A stretch of 64,000 bases of DNA from Streptomyces huiliensis (GTDB taxonomy: Bacteria > Actinomycetota > Actinomycetes > Streptomycetales > Streptomycetaceae). The translations under genes were made by a program, and so were the position numbers. The notes under the pieces are model-generated. The model was not told the DNA's origin. It did not search any database and worked only from the letters and a program-made list of their open reading frames with translations. Shown here piece by piece: positions 1 to 8,863 of the stretch (positions are counted from its first letter, which is position 1; every line of letters starts with the position of its first letter). The stretch is from positions 1-64,000 of the forward strand of contig NZ_JAIQLH010000058.1 of the NCBI RefSeq assembly GCF_020037025.1, read 5' to 3'.

Positions 1-306
1 GGCGCGGGCACGGGCGCGGGCGCGGACCGCCACAGCTGTTCCGCTTCGGTGCCCACCCTGCGCTCCCCCGCCCGTAAGACTGCCGCCCGTAAGACTGCCG
101 CCGCCGGCCTCTCGACTGCCCTGCGGGGCGGGCCGGTTGCCGTCGCGCCCGGCCTCCCCGCGCTGTGCGTTGGCCGTGATGATCCACGGCGCGCGTCACT
201 CTACGGGGCACGCCGTCCCGGAGGCCATCCGCAGGCGTCCCCGGCATCCCCACTCCTCCACCCACACCCCTACCCAGCGGTAATCCGCTCTGGCAAGCTG
301 CCCGCC
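1..306. other. Non-coding left edge upstream of the first gene
   Basis: No convincing gene is visible here. The reading frame of the downstream gene stays open back to position 49, but the residues before position 307 are low-complexity Ala/Arg/Pro and unlike the enzyme family. The stretch holds a GC-only repeat (positions 1-27) and a 15-bp tandem repeat (70-99). Confidence 0.6.
70..99. repeat. 15-bp direct tandem repeat, two copies
   Basis: The unit GCCCGTAAGACTGCC occurs twice head to tail. It lies at the left edge of the window, upstream of the first gene. No function can be assigned. Confidence 0.85.
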
Positions 307-1524
307 ATGACGCCCGTCTTCGCGCACGCCACCGGCGCCTTCACCGACCGGGTCCGCTACGACCGGGCCACCGCGCACCTCGACGCGCCGCTGGCCGTGG
401 TCGACCTGCGGGCGTTCGACGCCAACGCGGCGGATCTCGTGCGGCGGGCGCGGGGCAAGCCGGTCCGGGTGGCCACCAAGTCGGTTCGCTGCCGGGCCCT
501 GTTGGAACGGGTACTGGAACACGACGGGTTCGCCGGGGTGATGAGCCACACGCTCGCCGAGTCGCTGTGGCTGGCCCGTTCGGGCGTGGCCGACGTGCTG
601 CTCGCCTACCCGTCCGCGGACCGGGCCGCGTTCGCCGAGCTGACGTCCGACGCCCGGCTCGCCCGCGCGGTCACGGTGACGGTGGACGACCCGGCGCAGC
701 TGGCGCTGATCGACGCGGCCCGGACGGGACGCGAGGAGATACGGGTGTGCCTCGAACTGGACACCTCCCTCCGCCTGTTGGCCGGCCGCCTCCGCGTGGG
801 CGCCCTGCGTTCGCCGCTGCACGACCCGGCCCGGCTGGCCGCGCTGGCCCGCGCCGTCGTCCGCCGCCCCGGCTTCCGGCTGGTGGGCCTGATGGCGTAC
901 GAGGCGCAGGTGGCGGGGGTGGGGGACGCGGTGGCGGGCCGGCCGCTGCGCTCCCGGGCGGTCCGGCTGCTCCAGTCGGTCTCCCGGCGAGAGCTGGCGG
1001 CACGCCGGGCGGAGGCCGTCCGGGCGGTCCGGGCCGTCGCGGACCTGGAGTTCGTCAACGGCGGCGGGACGGGCAGCGTCCACCACACGGCGGCCGAGGC
1101 GGCGGTGACGGAGGTGGCGGCGGGTTCCGGGCTGTACCAACCCCGCCTGTTCGACCACTACACCGGCTTCACGGGCCGCCCGGCCGCCCTCTTCGCGCTG
1201 CCGGTGGTCCGCCGGCCGGGCCCCGGCGTCGTCACCGCCCTGGGCGGCGGCCTCCCGGCCTCCGGCCCGTCCGGCCCCGACCGCCTGCCCGTTCCCCACC
1301 TCCCGGCGGGCCTGCGCCTGTCCCGCCAGGAGGCCGCAGGCGAGGTCCAGACCCCGCTGCTCGGTCCCCCGGCGGACGACCTGCTGATCGGCGACAAGGT
1401 CTGGTTCCGCCACGCCAAGGCCGGCGAACTCTGCGAACGCTTCGCCGCCCTGCACCTGATCGACGGCGACCGGGTGACGGAGACGGTGCCGACGTACCGG
1501 GGCGAGGGGAAAACGTTCCTCTGA
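307..1524 (+). CDS. PLP-dependent D-threonine aldolase / D-serine dehydratase-like protein
   Basis: Predicted PLP enzyme of 405 residues acting on D-amino acids in the cytoplasm. The N-terminal two thirds is an alanine-racemase-type barrel; Lys58 in the motif VATKSV is the expected Schiff-base lysine. The C-terminal beta domain carries VWFRHAKAGELC, with His369 and Cys376 placed like the metal ligands of D-threonine aldolase and D-serine dehydratase. The frame extends 86 codons further upstream, but those residues are compositionally junk, so the ATG at 307 is chosen. Downstream is the convergent HAD gene. The exact substrate (D-Thr, D-Ser or another amino acid) cannot be told from sequence; the family is often annotated only as amino acid deaminase/aldolase. 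Confidence 0.85.
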   Translation: MTPVFAHATGAFTDRVRYDRATAHLDAPLAVVDLRAFDANAADLVRRARGKPVRVATKSVRCRALLERVLEHDGFAGVMSHTLAESLWLARSGVADVLLAYPSADRAAFAELTSDARLARAVTVTVDDPAQLALIDAARTGREEIRVCLELDTSLRLLAGRLRVGALRSPLHDPARLAALARAVVRRPGFRLVGLMAYEAQVAGVGDAVAGRPLRSRAVRLLQSVSRRELAARRAEAVRAVRAVADLEFVNGGGTGSVHHTAAEAAVTEVAAGSGLYQPRLFDHYTGFTGRPAALFALPVVRRPGPGVVTALGGGLPASGPSGPDRLPVPHLPAGLRLSRQEAAGEVQTPLLGPPADDLLIGDKVWFRHAKAGELCERFAALHLIDGDRVTETVPTYRGEGKTFL

Positions 1525-1544
1525 CCCCGGTACGCCGAGGGACC

Positions 1545-2825
<1,281 letters not shown>

Positions 2826-2935
2826 GCGTTCTCTTCGGTGCTCGGTGCTGAAAGGGCAGGACACACGCCCGAGCCGAACGGGAACGTTCGACTCCGGGCG
2901 TCTGGTCATGGACCTTACAGGCGGAGCATCCGCTG

Positions 2936-3721
2936 TTACAGGGGGGTCACATACGCCCCCGAAATGCCCCCGTCCACCAGGAATTCCGCCGCGTTCACGA
3001 ACGACGCGTCGTCACTGGCGAGGAACGCCACGGCCGCGGCGATCTCCTCCGCCTCCGCGAACCGGCCGACCGGCACGTGCACCAGGCGCCGCGCGGCCCG
3101 CTCCGGGTCCTTGGCGAAGAGCTCCTTGAGCAGGGGCGTGTTGACGGGCCCGGGGCACAGCGCGTTCACCCGGATCCCGTCCCGCGCGAACTGCACGCCC
3201 AGCTCCCGGGACATGGCGAGAACGCCGCCCTTGGACGCCGTGTAGCTGATCTGCGACGTCGCCGAGCCCAGCACCGCGACGAACGACGCCGTGTTGATGA
3301 TCGACCCCTTGCCCTGGGCGCGCATGTACGGCAGGGCCGCCTTGCAGCAGAGGTAGACGGAGGTCAGGTTCACCTCCTGGACGCGCTTCCAGGCGTCCAG
3401 GCCGGTGGTGAGGATGGAGTCGTCGTCGGGCGGGGAGATGCCGGCGTTGTTGAACGCGATGTCCACTGAGCCGTAGGTGTCGTTCGCGGCTTTGAAGAGG
3501 GCTTCCACTTGGGTGGGGTCGGTGACGTCCGTGCGGACGAAGAGGCCGCCTACTTCGTTCGCTGCCGCCTGGCCCGCCTTCTCGTCGATGTCCGCGCAGA
3601 CGACTCGCGCGCCTTCCGACGCGAGGCGGCGGGCTGTGGCCAGGCCGATGCCGCCGGCTGCGCCGGTGATGACGGCTGTTCGGCCGGGGAGGCGGTGGCA
3701 GGTGGGGGTGTTGTCGGTCAC
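2936..3721 (-). CDS. Short-chain dehydrogenase/reductase (SDR)
   Basis: Classical SDR of 261 residues, the usual length. The NAD(P)-binding motif TGAAGGIG is at residues 19-26, NNAG at 91-94, the catalytic Ser near 146, and YTASK with Tyr160 and Lys164. Asp45 at the end of the second strand (CADID) favours NAD over NADP. The GTG start at 3721 follows AAGGA. It is the last gene of a minus-strand series glnA4-like, aldehyde dehydrogenase, SDR, separated from the dehydrogenase by a large palindromic repeat (3822-3880). This suggests a role in amine or aldehyde catabolism, although SDRs of this type are often labelled 3-oxoacyl-ACP reductase. The substrate is not determinable. Confidence 0.88.
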   Translation of the reverse strand: MTDNTPTCHRLPGRTAVITGAAGGIGLATARRLASEGARVVCADIDEKAGQAAANEVGGLFVRTDVTDPTQVEALFKAANDTYGSVDIAFNNAGISPPDDDSILTTGLDAWKRVQEVNLTSVYLCCKAALPYMRAQGKGSIINTASFVAVLGSATSQISYTASKGGVLAMSRELGVQFARDGIRVNALCPGPVNTPLLKELFAKDPERAARRLVHVPVGRFAEAEEIAAAVAFLASDDASFVNAAEFLVDGGISGAYVTPL

Positions 3722-3749
3722 GCGATTCCTTTCGGTAGGCGGGTGAGCT

Positions 3750-3945
3750 GGGAGGTGCCCCGGTCCCGCTCCTTCGCCGATTCCCGGGGCTGCGCCCCAG
3801 GCCCCGAAACCGCGCTCCGCGCGCTCGTCCTCAAACGCCGGACGGGCTGTCTCAGCCCGTCCGGCGTTTGAGGACGAGCGGCGAAGCCGCGAAAGGGGGT
3901 CTGGGGGCGCAGCCCCCAGGAAACGGCGAAAGGGCGGGACCGGGG
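3750..3945. repeat. Extragenic palindromic repeat, locus 1
   Basis: This gap between the aldehyde dehydrogenase stop and the SDR start holds a perfect inverted repeat with 28-bp arms (3822-3849 and 3853-3880) and a 3-nt loop. Both arms contain the core GTCCGGCGTTTGAGGAC. It is flanked by the accessory segments seen at the other loci (CTGGGGGCGCAGCCCCCAG and a CGGGACCGGGGCACC-like end). It is expected to form a strong hairpin in RNA and may terminate transcription or stabilise the 3' end of the aldehyde dehydrogenase message. Confidence 0.9.
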
Positions 3946-3949
3946 CACC

Positions 3950-5305
3950 TCACTCCACCGCAACAAAAACGTTCTTCACCTCAGCGAACGCCGCAACCGA
4001 ATCCGGCCCCAACTCCCGCCCCAACCCAGACTGCTTGAACCCCCCGAAGGGCGTCCAATACCGCACGGAACTGTGCGAGTTCACGGACAGATTCCCGGCC
4101 GCGACGGCTCGCGACACCCGCAACGCCCGCGAGACGTCCCGCGTCCAGATCGAACCGGACAGTCCGTAATCCGTCGCGTTGGCGATCCGCACCGCCTCCG
4201 CCTCGTCCTCGAACGGGATGACGACGGCGACGGGCCCGAACACTTCCTCGCGCGCCACCCGATCCCCGGCAGAGCCCTCCAGCACGGTGGCCGGGTACCA
4301 GAACCCCTTCCCGCCCGGGGCCTCCCCCCGGATCGCGGCGGGCGCGGACTCCGGAACGTACGAGCGCACCCGCTCCCGGTGGGCCGCGGAGATCAGCGGG
4401 CCCATCCCCGTGGCCGGATCGGCCGGATCGCCGACGACGACGGACCGGACGGCCGGTTCCAGCAGCTCCATGAAGCGGTCGTACACACGCCGCTGGACGA
4501 GGATGCGACTCCGCGCGCAACAATCCTGGCCCGTGTTGTCGAGGAACGACCCGGGAGCGGACGCGGCGGCGCGCTCGACGTCCGCGTCGGCGAAGACGAT
4601 GTTGGCGCTCTTGCCGCCGAGTTCGAGGGTCACCCGCTTCACGCGCTCGGCGCACTTCGCCATGATCCGCTTGCCGACACCCGTGGAACCGGTGAAGACG
4701 ATCTTGGCGACGCCGGGATGCTCGACCAGCGCGTTCCCCGCCACCGGACCGGTCCCGGGAAGCGCCTGGAGCAGGCCCTCCGGAAGCCCGGCTTCCACTC
4801 CCAGCTCCGCCAGCCGCAGGGCCGTGAGCGGCGTCGTCTCGGCCGGTTTGAGGAGGACGGCGTTGCCGGCGGCGAGGGCGGGGGCGAAGCCCCAGGCGGC
4901 GACGGGCATGGGGAAGTTCCACGGGACGATGACGCCGACGACGCCGAGCGGCTCGTGGAAGGTGACGTCCAGGCCGCCGGCCACCGGGATCTGCCGGCCG
5001 GTGAGCCGTTCGACACCACCGGCCGCGTAGTCGAGCAGATCGCGGACGTTGCCCGCCTCCCAGCGGGCGTTGCCCACCGGGTGCCCGGCCTCGCGGACCT
5101 CCAGTTGGGCCAGTTCCTCCAGGTGGGCGTCGACGACGCCGGCGAAGCGGCGGAGCAGCCGGGCGCGGTCACCGGGGGCGAGGGCGGCCCAGCCGCGCTG
5201 GGCGTCGGCGGCCCGCCGGACGGCGGCGTCCACGTCCTCGGCGGTGGCGGCGGGGACGGTGGCGACGACCTCCTCGGTCGCCGGATTGAGAATTTCCAGT
5301 TCCAT
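3950..5305 (-). CDS. Aldehyde dehydrogenase (NAD(P)+-dependent)
   Basis: Aldehyde dehydrogenase of 451 residues, slightly shorter than the usual 475-500. Motifs are PWNFP with Asn130, Lys153 in LLKPAE, the FTGSTGVGK loop (205-212), the general base Glu228 in LELGGKS and the catalytic Cys262 in GQDCC. The ATG at 5305 lies 11 nt after the stop of the glutamine-synthetase-like gene, so the two are co-transcribed. In gamma-glutamyl amine pathways such an enzyme oxidises the gamma-glutamyl aldehyde formed after the amine is conjugated to glutamate; that assignment is from context. The 51 extra in-frame residues upstream lie inside the preceding gene and are rejected. Confidence 0.92.
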   Translation of the reverse strand: MELEILNPATEEVVATVPAATAEDVDAAVRRAADAQRGWAALAPGDRARLLRRFAGVVDAHLEELAQLEVREAGHPVGNARWEAGNVRDLLDYAAGGVERLTGRQIPVAGGLDVTFHEPLGVVGVIVPWNFPMPVAAWGFAPALAAGNAVLLKPAETTPLTALRLAELGVEAGLPEGLLQALPGTGPVAGNALVEHPGVAKIVFTGSTGVGKRIMAKCAERVKRVTLELGGKSANIVFADADVERAAASAPGSFLDNTGQDCCARSRILVQRRVYDRFMELLEPAVRSVVVGDPADPATGMGPLISAAHRERVRSYVPESAPAAIRGEAPGGKGFWYPATVLEGSAGDRVAREEVFGPVAVVIPFEDEAEAVRIANATDYGLSGSIWTRDVSRALRVSRAVAAGNLSVNSHSSVRYWTPFGGFKQSGLGRELGPDSVAAFAEVKNVFVAVE

Positions 5306-5316
5306 CGGAACGGCCC

Positions 5317-6684
5317 TCACATGCGCTCGAAGGAGCGGTAGCGCTCCCAGTCCGTCACGGCGGAGTCGTACGCCTCCTGCTCGACCCGGGCCATGGTCAG
5401 GTAGTGCTCGACCACCTCGTCCCCGAACGCGGCACGGGCCAGGGCGCTGCCCTCCCACAGCTCCGCCGCCTCACGGAGTGTCGCGGGAACGTGCCGGGCG
5501 TCACCGGCGTAGGCGTTGCCGGTGCACACCTCGGGGAGCTCCAGCTCGTTCTCCACCCCGTGCAGACCGGCCGCGATCATGCCGGCGACGGCGAGGTAGG
5601 GGTTGACGTCACCGCCGGGGAGGCGGTTCTCGAAGCGGTGGGAGCGGCCGTGGCCGACGACGCGGAGGGCGCAGGTGCGGTTGTCCGGTCCCCAGGCGAC
5701 GGCGGTCGGGGCGAAGGAGCCGGGGCGGAACCGCTTGTACGAGTTGATGTTGGGCGCGTAGAGGAGGGTGAACTCCCGCAGCGCGGCCAGCTGTCCGGCG
5801 AGGAAGTGCCGCATGGTGTGCGACATGCCGTACGGGCCGTCGTCGTCGGCGAGCACCGGCCGCCCGGCCTCGTCGCGCAACGAGAGGTGGATGTGGCAGG
5901 AGTTGCCCTCGCGCTCGTCGTACTTGGCCATGAAGGTGAGCGCCATGCCCTCCTGGGCGGCTATCTCCTTGGCGCCGGTCTTGTAGACGGCGTGCTGGTC
6001 GCAGGTGACGAGGGCCTCGTCGTAGCGGAAAGCGATCTCGTGCTGGCCGAGGTTGCACTCGCCCTTGGCGGACTCGACGGTGAGTCCGGCGGCGCCCATC
6101 TCGTTGCGTATGCGACGCAGCAGGGGTTCGACGCGGCCGGTGCCGAGGACGGAGTAGTCGACGTTGTACTGGTTCACGGGGGTGAGACCCCGGTACCCGC
6201 CGTTCCACGCCGCCTCGTACGTGTCCTTGAAGACCATGAACTCCAGTTCCGTGCCCACCTGGGCGGTCCAGCCGCGCTCGGCGAGCCGGTCGAGCTGGCG
6301 GCGGAGGATCTGCCGGGGTGACGCGAGCACCGGGGAGCCGTCGTGCCAGGCGAGGTCGGCCGTGACGAGGGCGGTGCCCGGGTTCCAGGGGGTGCGGCGC
6401 AGGGTGGACAGGTCCGGGCGCATCGCGAAGTCGCCGTAGCCGCGCTCCCAGGAGGCCATGGCGTAGCCGTCGACGGTGTTCATGTCCGCGTCCACGGCCA
6501 GCAGGTAGTTGCAGCCCTCGGTGCCGTTCTCCAGCACGTCGTCGAGGAAGAAGCGGGCGGCGAACCGCTTGCCCTGGAGCCGTCCCTGCATGTCGGTGAA
6601 GGCGAGGACGACGGTGTCGGTCTCCCCGGCGTCGACGAGCCGGCGGAGCTCGTCGACGCTGAGCGGGGGCGTGCGGTCTGCCAC
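5317..6684 (-). CDS. glnA4: Glutamine-synthetase-like gamma-glutamylamine ligase (GlnA4 type)
   Basis: Glutamine-synthetase-family ligase of 455 residues with the ATP/glutamate-binding segment NSCHIHLSL and the late SHRFENRLPGGDVNPY motif. It lacks the adenylylation-site context of true GlnA. In Streptomyces coelicolor the orthologue in this neighbourhood (GlnA4, between a GntR regulator and an aldehyde dehydrogenase) is described as gamma-glutamylethanolamide synthetase; related GlnA2/GlnA3 enzymes use polyamines. The GTG at 6684 is preceded by GGAGG. It begins the operon glnA4-aldehyde dehydrogenase(-SDR) and is divergent from the GntR gene across 54 nt, so the regulator very likely controls it. 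Family assignment is firm; the exact amine substrate is inferred from synteny. Confidence 0.85.
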   Translation of the reverse strand: MADRTPPLSVDELRRLVDAGETDTVVLAFTDMQGRLQGKRFAARFFLDDVLENGTEGCNYLLAVDADMNTVDGYAMASWERGYGDFAMRPDLSTLRRTPWNPGTALVTADLAWHDGSPVLASPRQILRRQLDRLAERGWTAQVGTELEFMVFKDTYEAAWNGGYRGLTPVNQYNVDYSVLGTGRVEPLLRRIRNEMGAAGLTVESAKGECNLGQHEIAFRYDEALVTCDQHAVYKTGAKEIAAQEGMALTFMAKYDEREGNSCHIHLSLRDEAGRPVLADDDGPYGMSHTMRHFLAGQLAALREFTLLYAPNINSYKRFRPGSFAPTAVAWGPDNRTCALRVVGHGRSHRFENRLPGGDVNPYLAVAGMIAAGLHGVENELELPEVCTGNAYAGDARHVPATLREAAELWEGSALARAAFGDEVVEHYLTMARVEQEAYDSAVTDWERYRSFERM

Positions 6685-6738
6685 GGGTGAGCCTCCCTGT
6701 CGGTGCGGTCCGTGCGGTGCGACCGGAGGTCTTAAGGT

Positions 6739-6753
6739 ATGCCGGTAGACCAT
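6739..6753. promoter_or_regulatory. Candidate GntR operator
   Basis: The 15-bp ATGCCGGTAGACCAT has ATG/CAT ends and a GGTNNACC-like core, the kind of dyad bound by FadR-type GntR repressors. It lies in the divergent gap between glnA4 and its regulator gene and overlaps the more upstream of two possible regulator starts. Found by eye only. Confidence 0.35.
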
Positions 6754-7503
6754 TGGTTGGGAAGGGGTCCGATGAACGGGAGCGCGGCCGACCGGCTGTC
6801 GGCGGTCCTGCGGCCGGTCCACGCGGGCAACGGCTTCGAGGAGGCCCTGGAGCGGATACTGCGGATCATACGTCTCGGCCTGGTGGCCGACGGCGAACGC
6901 CTGCCGTCGGAGCGGGAGTTGGCCGAGCGGCTGCGGATCAGCAGGGTGACGCTCCGCGAGGTGCTGCGGGTGCTGCACGAGCAGGGACTGGTGGAGAGCC
7001 GGCGCGGCCGGTACGGCGGTACGTTCGTCCACGCGCGCCCGGCGCCGGCCCCGACGGCGGACGCGGCCGAACTGCGCCGCCGGGTCGCGGACGTGGACGT
7101 GGCGGACACCCTGCGGTTCCGCGAGGTCCTGGAGCTCGGCGCGGCCGAACTGGCCGCCGCCCGGCCGCTCCCGCCGGACGCGGCGGACCGGCTGCGCGAG
7201 GCCCTGACCGCCACCCGCGACGCCGCCCCGGACGACTACCGCCGCCACGACACGCTCTTCCACCTCACCCTGGCCGAGCTGTCCGGCTCGCCCTCGCTGG
7301 CCGCCCACTACTCGGCGGTGCGGGCCACCGTCAACCAACTCCTCGACTGCATCCCACTGCTCGTCCGCAACCTGGAGCACTCGCAGCGCCAGCACGCGGC
7401 CCTCACCGAGGCCGTGCTCCGCGGCGACCGGGACGCGGCGCGCGCGGCCATGCGGGAGCACTGCGCGGGAACCGCGGCCCTACTGCGGGGCTTCCTCACG
7501 TAG
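6739..7503 (+). CDS. GntR/FadR-family transcriptional regulator
   Basis: Regulator of 254 residues. A winged helix-turn-helix of GntR type spans about residues 35-100 (LPSERELAERLRISRVTLRE), followed by an all-helical FCD ligand-binding domain (about 115-245), which places it in the FadR subfamily. It is divergent from glnA4 and 170 nt upstream of the PuuD-type hydrolase, so it probably senses a metabolite of the amine pathway. In S. coelicolor the regulator at this position has been linked to ethanolamine/polyamine control. Two starts are possible: ATG 6739 (GGAGG at 9 nt) and ATG 6772 (GAAGGGG close by). The second would free the operator-like dyad at 6739-6753 from the coding sequence. Confidence 0.88.
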   Translation: MPVDHWLGRGPMNGSAADRLSAVLRPVHAGNGFEEALERILRIIRLGLVADGERLPSERELAERLRISRVTLREVLRVLHEQGLVESRRGRYGGTFVHARPAPAPTADAAELRRRVADVDVADTLRFREVLELGAAELAAARPLPPDAADRLREALTATRDAAPDDYRRHDTLFHLTLAELSGSPSLAAHYSAVRATVNQLLDCIPLLVRNLEHSQRQHAALTEAVLRGDRDAARAAMREHCAGTAALLRGFLT

Positions 7504-7580
7504 GGCGGCGGGGCGCGGCGGCGGACGGCGCGTCCAAGGGGCGCGCGGCGCGCGGGGGTTGCGTCACACGCCGTCCCCGG

Positions 7581-7606
7581 GCAAAGGTACGGGAGGCGAC
7601 CTTTGC
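7581..7606. promoter_or_regulatory. 8-bp inverted repeat in the leader of the PuuD-type gene
   Basis: GCAAAGGT and ACCTTTGC flank a 10-nt spacer. The dyad lies between the regulator stop (7503) and the hydrolase start (7673). It could be an operator or an RNA hairpin; nothing distinguishes the two. Confidence 0.45.
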
Positions 7607-7656
7607 GAGCCCCGACGGCGTCGGGCCACCGCCGGCCGCCGGTCTCCCCCACCGGA

Positions 7657-7698
7657 AAGGACGCGAGGGCACGTGACAAGGACGCGAGGGTACGTGAC
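7657..7698 (+). repeat. 21-bp tandem duplication containing a start codon
   Basis: Two adjacent 21-bp units (7657-7677 and 7678-7698) differ at one base. Each contains a purine-rich segment (AAGGACGCGAGGG) followed by an in-frame GTG (7673 and 7694). The duplication therefore doubles the ribosome-binding site and start of the hydrolase gene. Confidence 0.85.
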
Positions 7699-8497
7699 AA
7701 GCCGGCACAACCGACCCGACCCCACCCCTCGGACGCCCCGGACCCATCAGCCGCTGATCGGGGTCACCACCTACTTCACCCGCGCCCGCTGGGGCGTCGC
7801 CTGGGACCAGCACGCGGCGCTGCTGCCGAGCACGTACGTGGAGTACGTCCAGCGGGCGGGCGGCCTGGCCGCGATGCTGCCGCCCGACGCCCCGGACGCC
7901 GCGCCCGGGCTCGTCGCCCGCCTCGACGGCCTGGTCCTCGCGGGCGGTGAGGACGTGGACCCCGTCCTCTACGGCGAGGAGCCGCACCCGCGCACGGGCC
8001 GCCCGGTCCCGGAGCGCGACCTGTGGGAACTGGCGCTGCTGGACGCGGCGTTGCGGCGCGGCATCCCGGTGCTGGGCATCTGCCGGGGCATGCAGCTGAT
8101 GAACGTCCACGCCGGCGGCACCCTCAACCAACACCTGCCGGAAACCGTGGGCCACAAGGGCCACAACCCTCGCGTCGGCACCTTCGCCGACCACCTCGTC
8201 GAGATGGTCTCCGGCACCCTGACGGCCCGCCTGATGCCGCTGCCGGTCGACGTCGCCACCCATCACCACCAGGGCGTCGCCCAGCTCGGCCGCGGCCTCG
8301 TCGCCTCGGCCCACGCGGAGGACGGCACCATCGAGGCCCTGGAACTCCCGTCCCCCGACGGCCGCTTCGCCGTCGGCGTGCAGTGGCATCCGGAGGTCCG
8401 CGACGACCTCCGCCTGATCCGGGGGCTGGTCGCGGCGGCCGCGGTGCCGTCACCCGACGCCGTCGGGGGCGCCTCCGGCCGTCACCGGGCCCCGTAG
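7673..8497 (+). CDS. Gamma-glutamyl-gamma-aminobutyrate hydrolase family (PuuD-like) protein
   Basis: Class-I glutamine amidotransferase / peptidase C26 protein of 274 residues. The nucleophile elbow is GICRGMQ with Cys137, and the His239/Glu241 pair is in VQWHPE, completing the triad. THHHQG near residue 200 is typical of PuuD-like hydrolases. It would release the product acid from its gamma-glutamyl conjugate, the last step of the pathway begun by GlnA4. GTG 7673 and GTG 7694 are both plausible starts because of a tandem duplication; the second gives 267 residues. The 3' end overlaps the convergent 92-residue gene by 16 bp. Confidence 0.86.
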   Translation: MTRTRGYVTSRHNRPDPTPRTPRTHQPLIGVTTYFTRARWGVAWDQHAALLPSTYVEYVQRAGGLAAMLPPDAPDAAPGLVARLDGLVLAGGEDVDPVLYGEEPHPRTGRPVPERDLWELALLDAALRRGIPVLGICRGMQLMNVHAGGTLNQHLPETVGHKGHNPRVGTFADHLVEMVSGTLTARLMPLPVDVATHHHQGVAQLGRGLVASAHAEDGTIEALELPSPDGRFAVGVQWHPEVRDDLRLIRGLVAAAAVPSPDAVGGASGRHRAP

Positions 8498-8760
8498 GGC
8501 CGCCGCTCCCCCGACAGGGACACGGCCTGCACCCACGGCTCGGCCGAAAGCCGCTCCAGGTCCCGGCGGGAGAGGTCGGCGGACACCGTCCGCCGTCCCT
8601 CGGGGACGCGGACGACGCCCGCCGCACGCAGCGTGGCGAGCTGCTCCGCCGACGGCGGGGCGGTGAGGCGGATCAGCACGGGGAAGACCCGCGCAGCGTC
8701 GTCGTCCGCCGCCGAGGCCAGCCGGACGGCGAGCGGAGCGTCGAGCTTGCCGTAGTCCAT
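8482..8760 (-). CDS. Small protein resembling a subtilase propeptide (I9-like)
   Basis: Protein of 92 residues with no signal peptide. Its start MDYGKL resembles MEYRKL of the subtilase encoded just upstream on the same strand. The core (VLIRLTAPPSAEQL, then VSADLSRRDLERLSAEPWVQAVSLS) has the strand-helix-strand spacing of subtilase propeptides and I9 inhibitors and parallels residues 47-100 of the neighbour protease (VVSLICTPDATL to GVERIVSA). This suggests a stand-alone chaperone or inhibitor of the protease, which is inference. It lies 90 nt downstream of the protease stop, so both could be on one transcript; the gap is filled by tandem repeats. Confidence 0.7.
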   Translation of the reverse strand: MDYGKLDAPLAVRLASAADDDAARVFPVLIRLTAPPSAEQLATLRAAGVVRVPEGRRTVSADLSRRDLERLSAEPWVQAVSLSGERRPYGAR

Positions 8761-8774
8761 GCGCCGCAGCCTCC

Positions 8775-8863
8775 CACAGTCCGGCTCGCGGGCCGGCTCT
8801 CACAGTCCGGCTCACGGCCGGCTCTCACAGCCCGGCTCGTGGGCCGGCTCTCACAGCCCGGCC
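8775..8863. repeat. 26-bp tandem repeat, three copies plus a partial
   Basis: Units at 8775-8800, 8801-8825 (one base short) and 8826-8851 each begin CACAG(T/C)CCGGCTC and end GGCCGGCTCT; a partial fourth unit (8852-8863) is the 3' end of the subtilase gene itself, encoding its last residues Ala-Gly-Leu. The array fills the gap between the protease and the downstream small gene. Confidence 0.85.
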
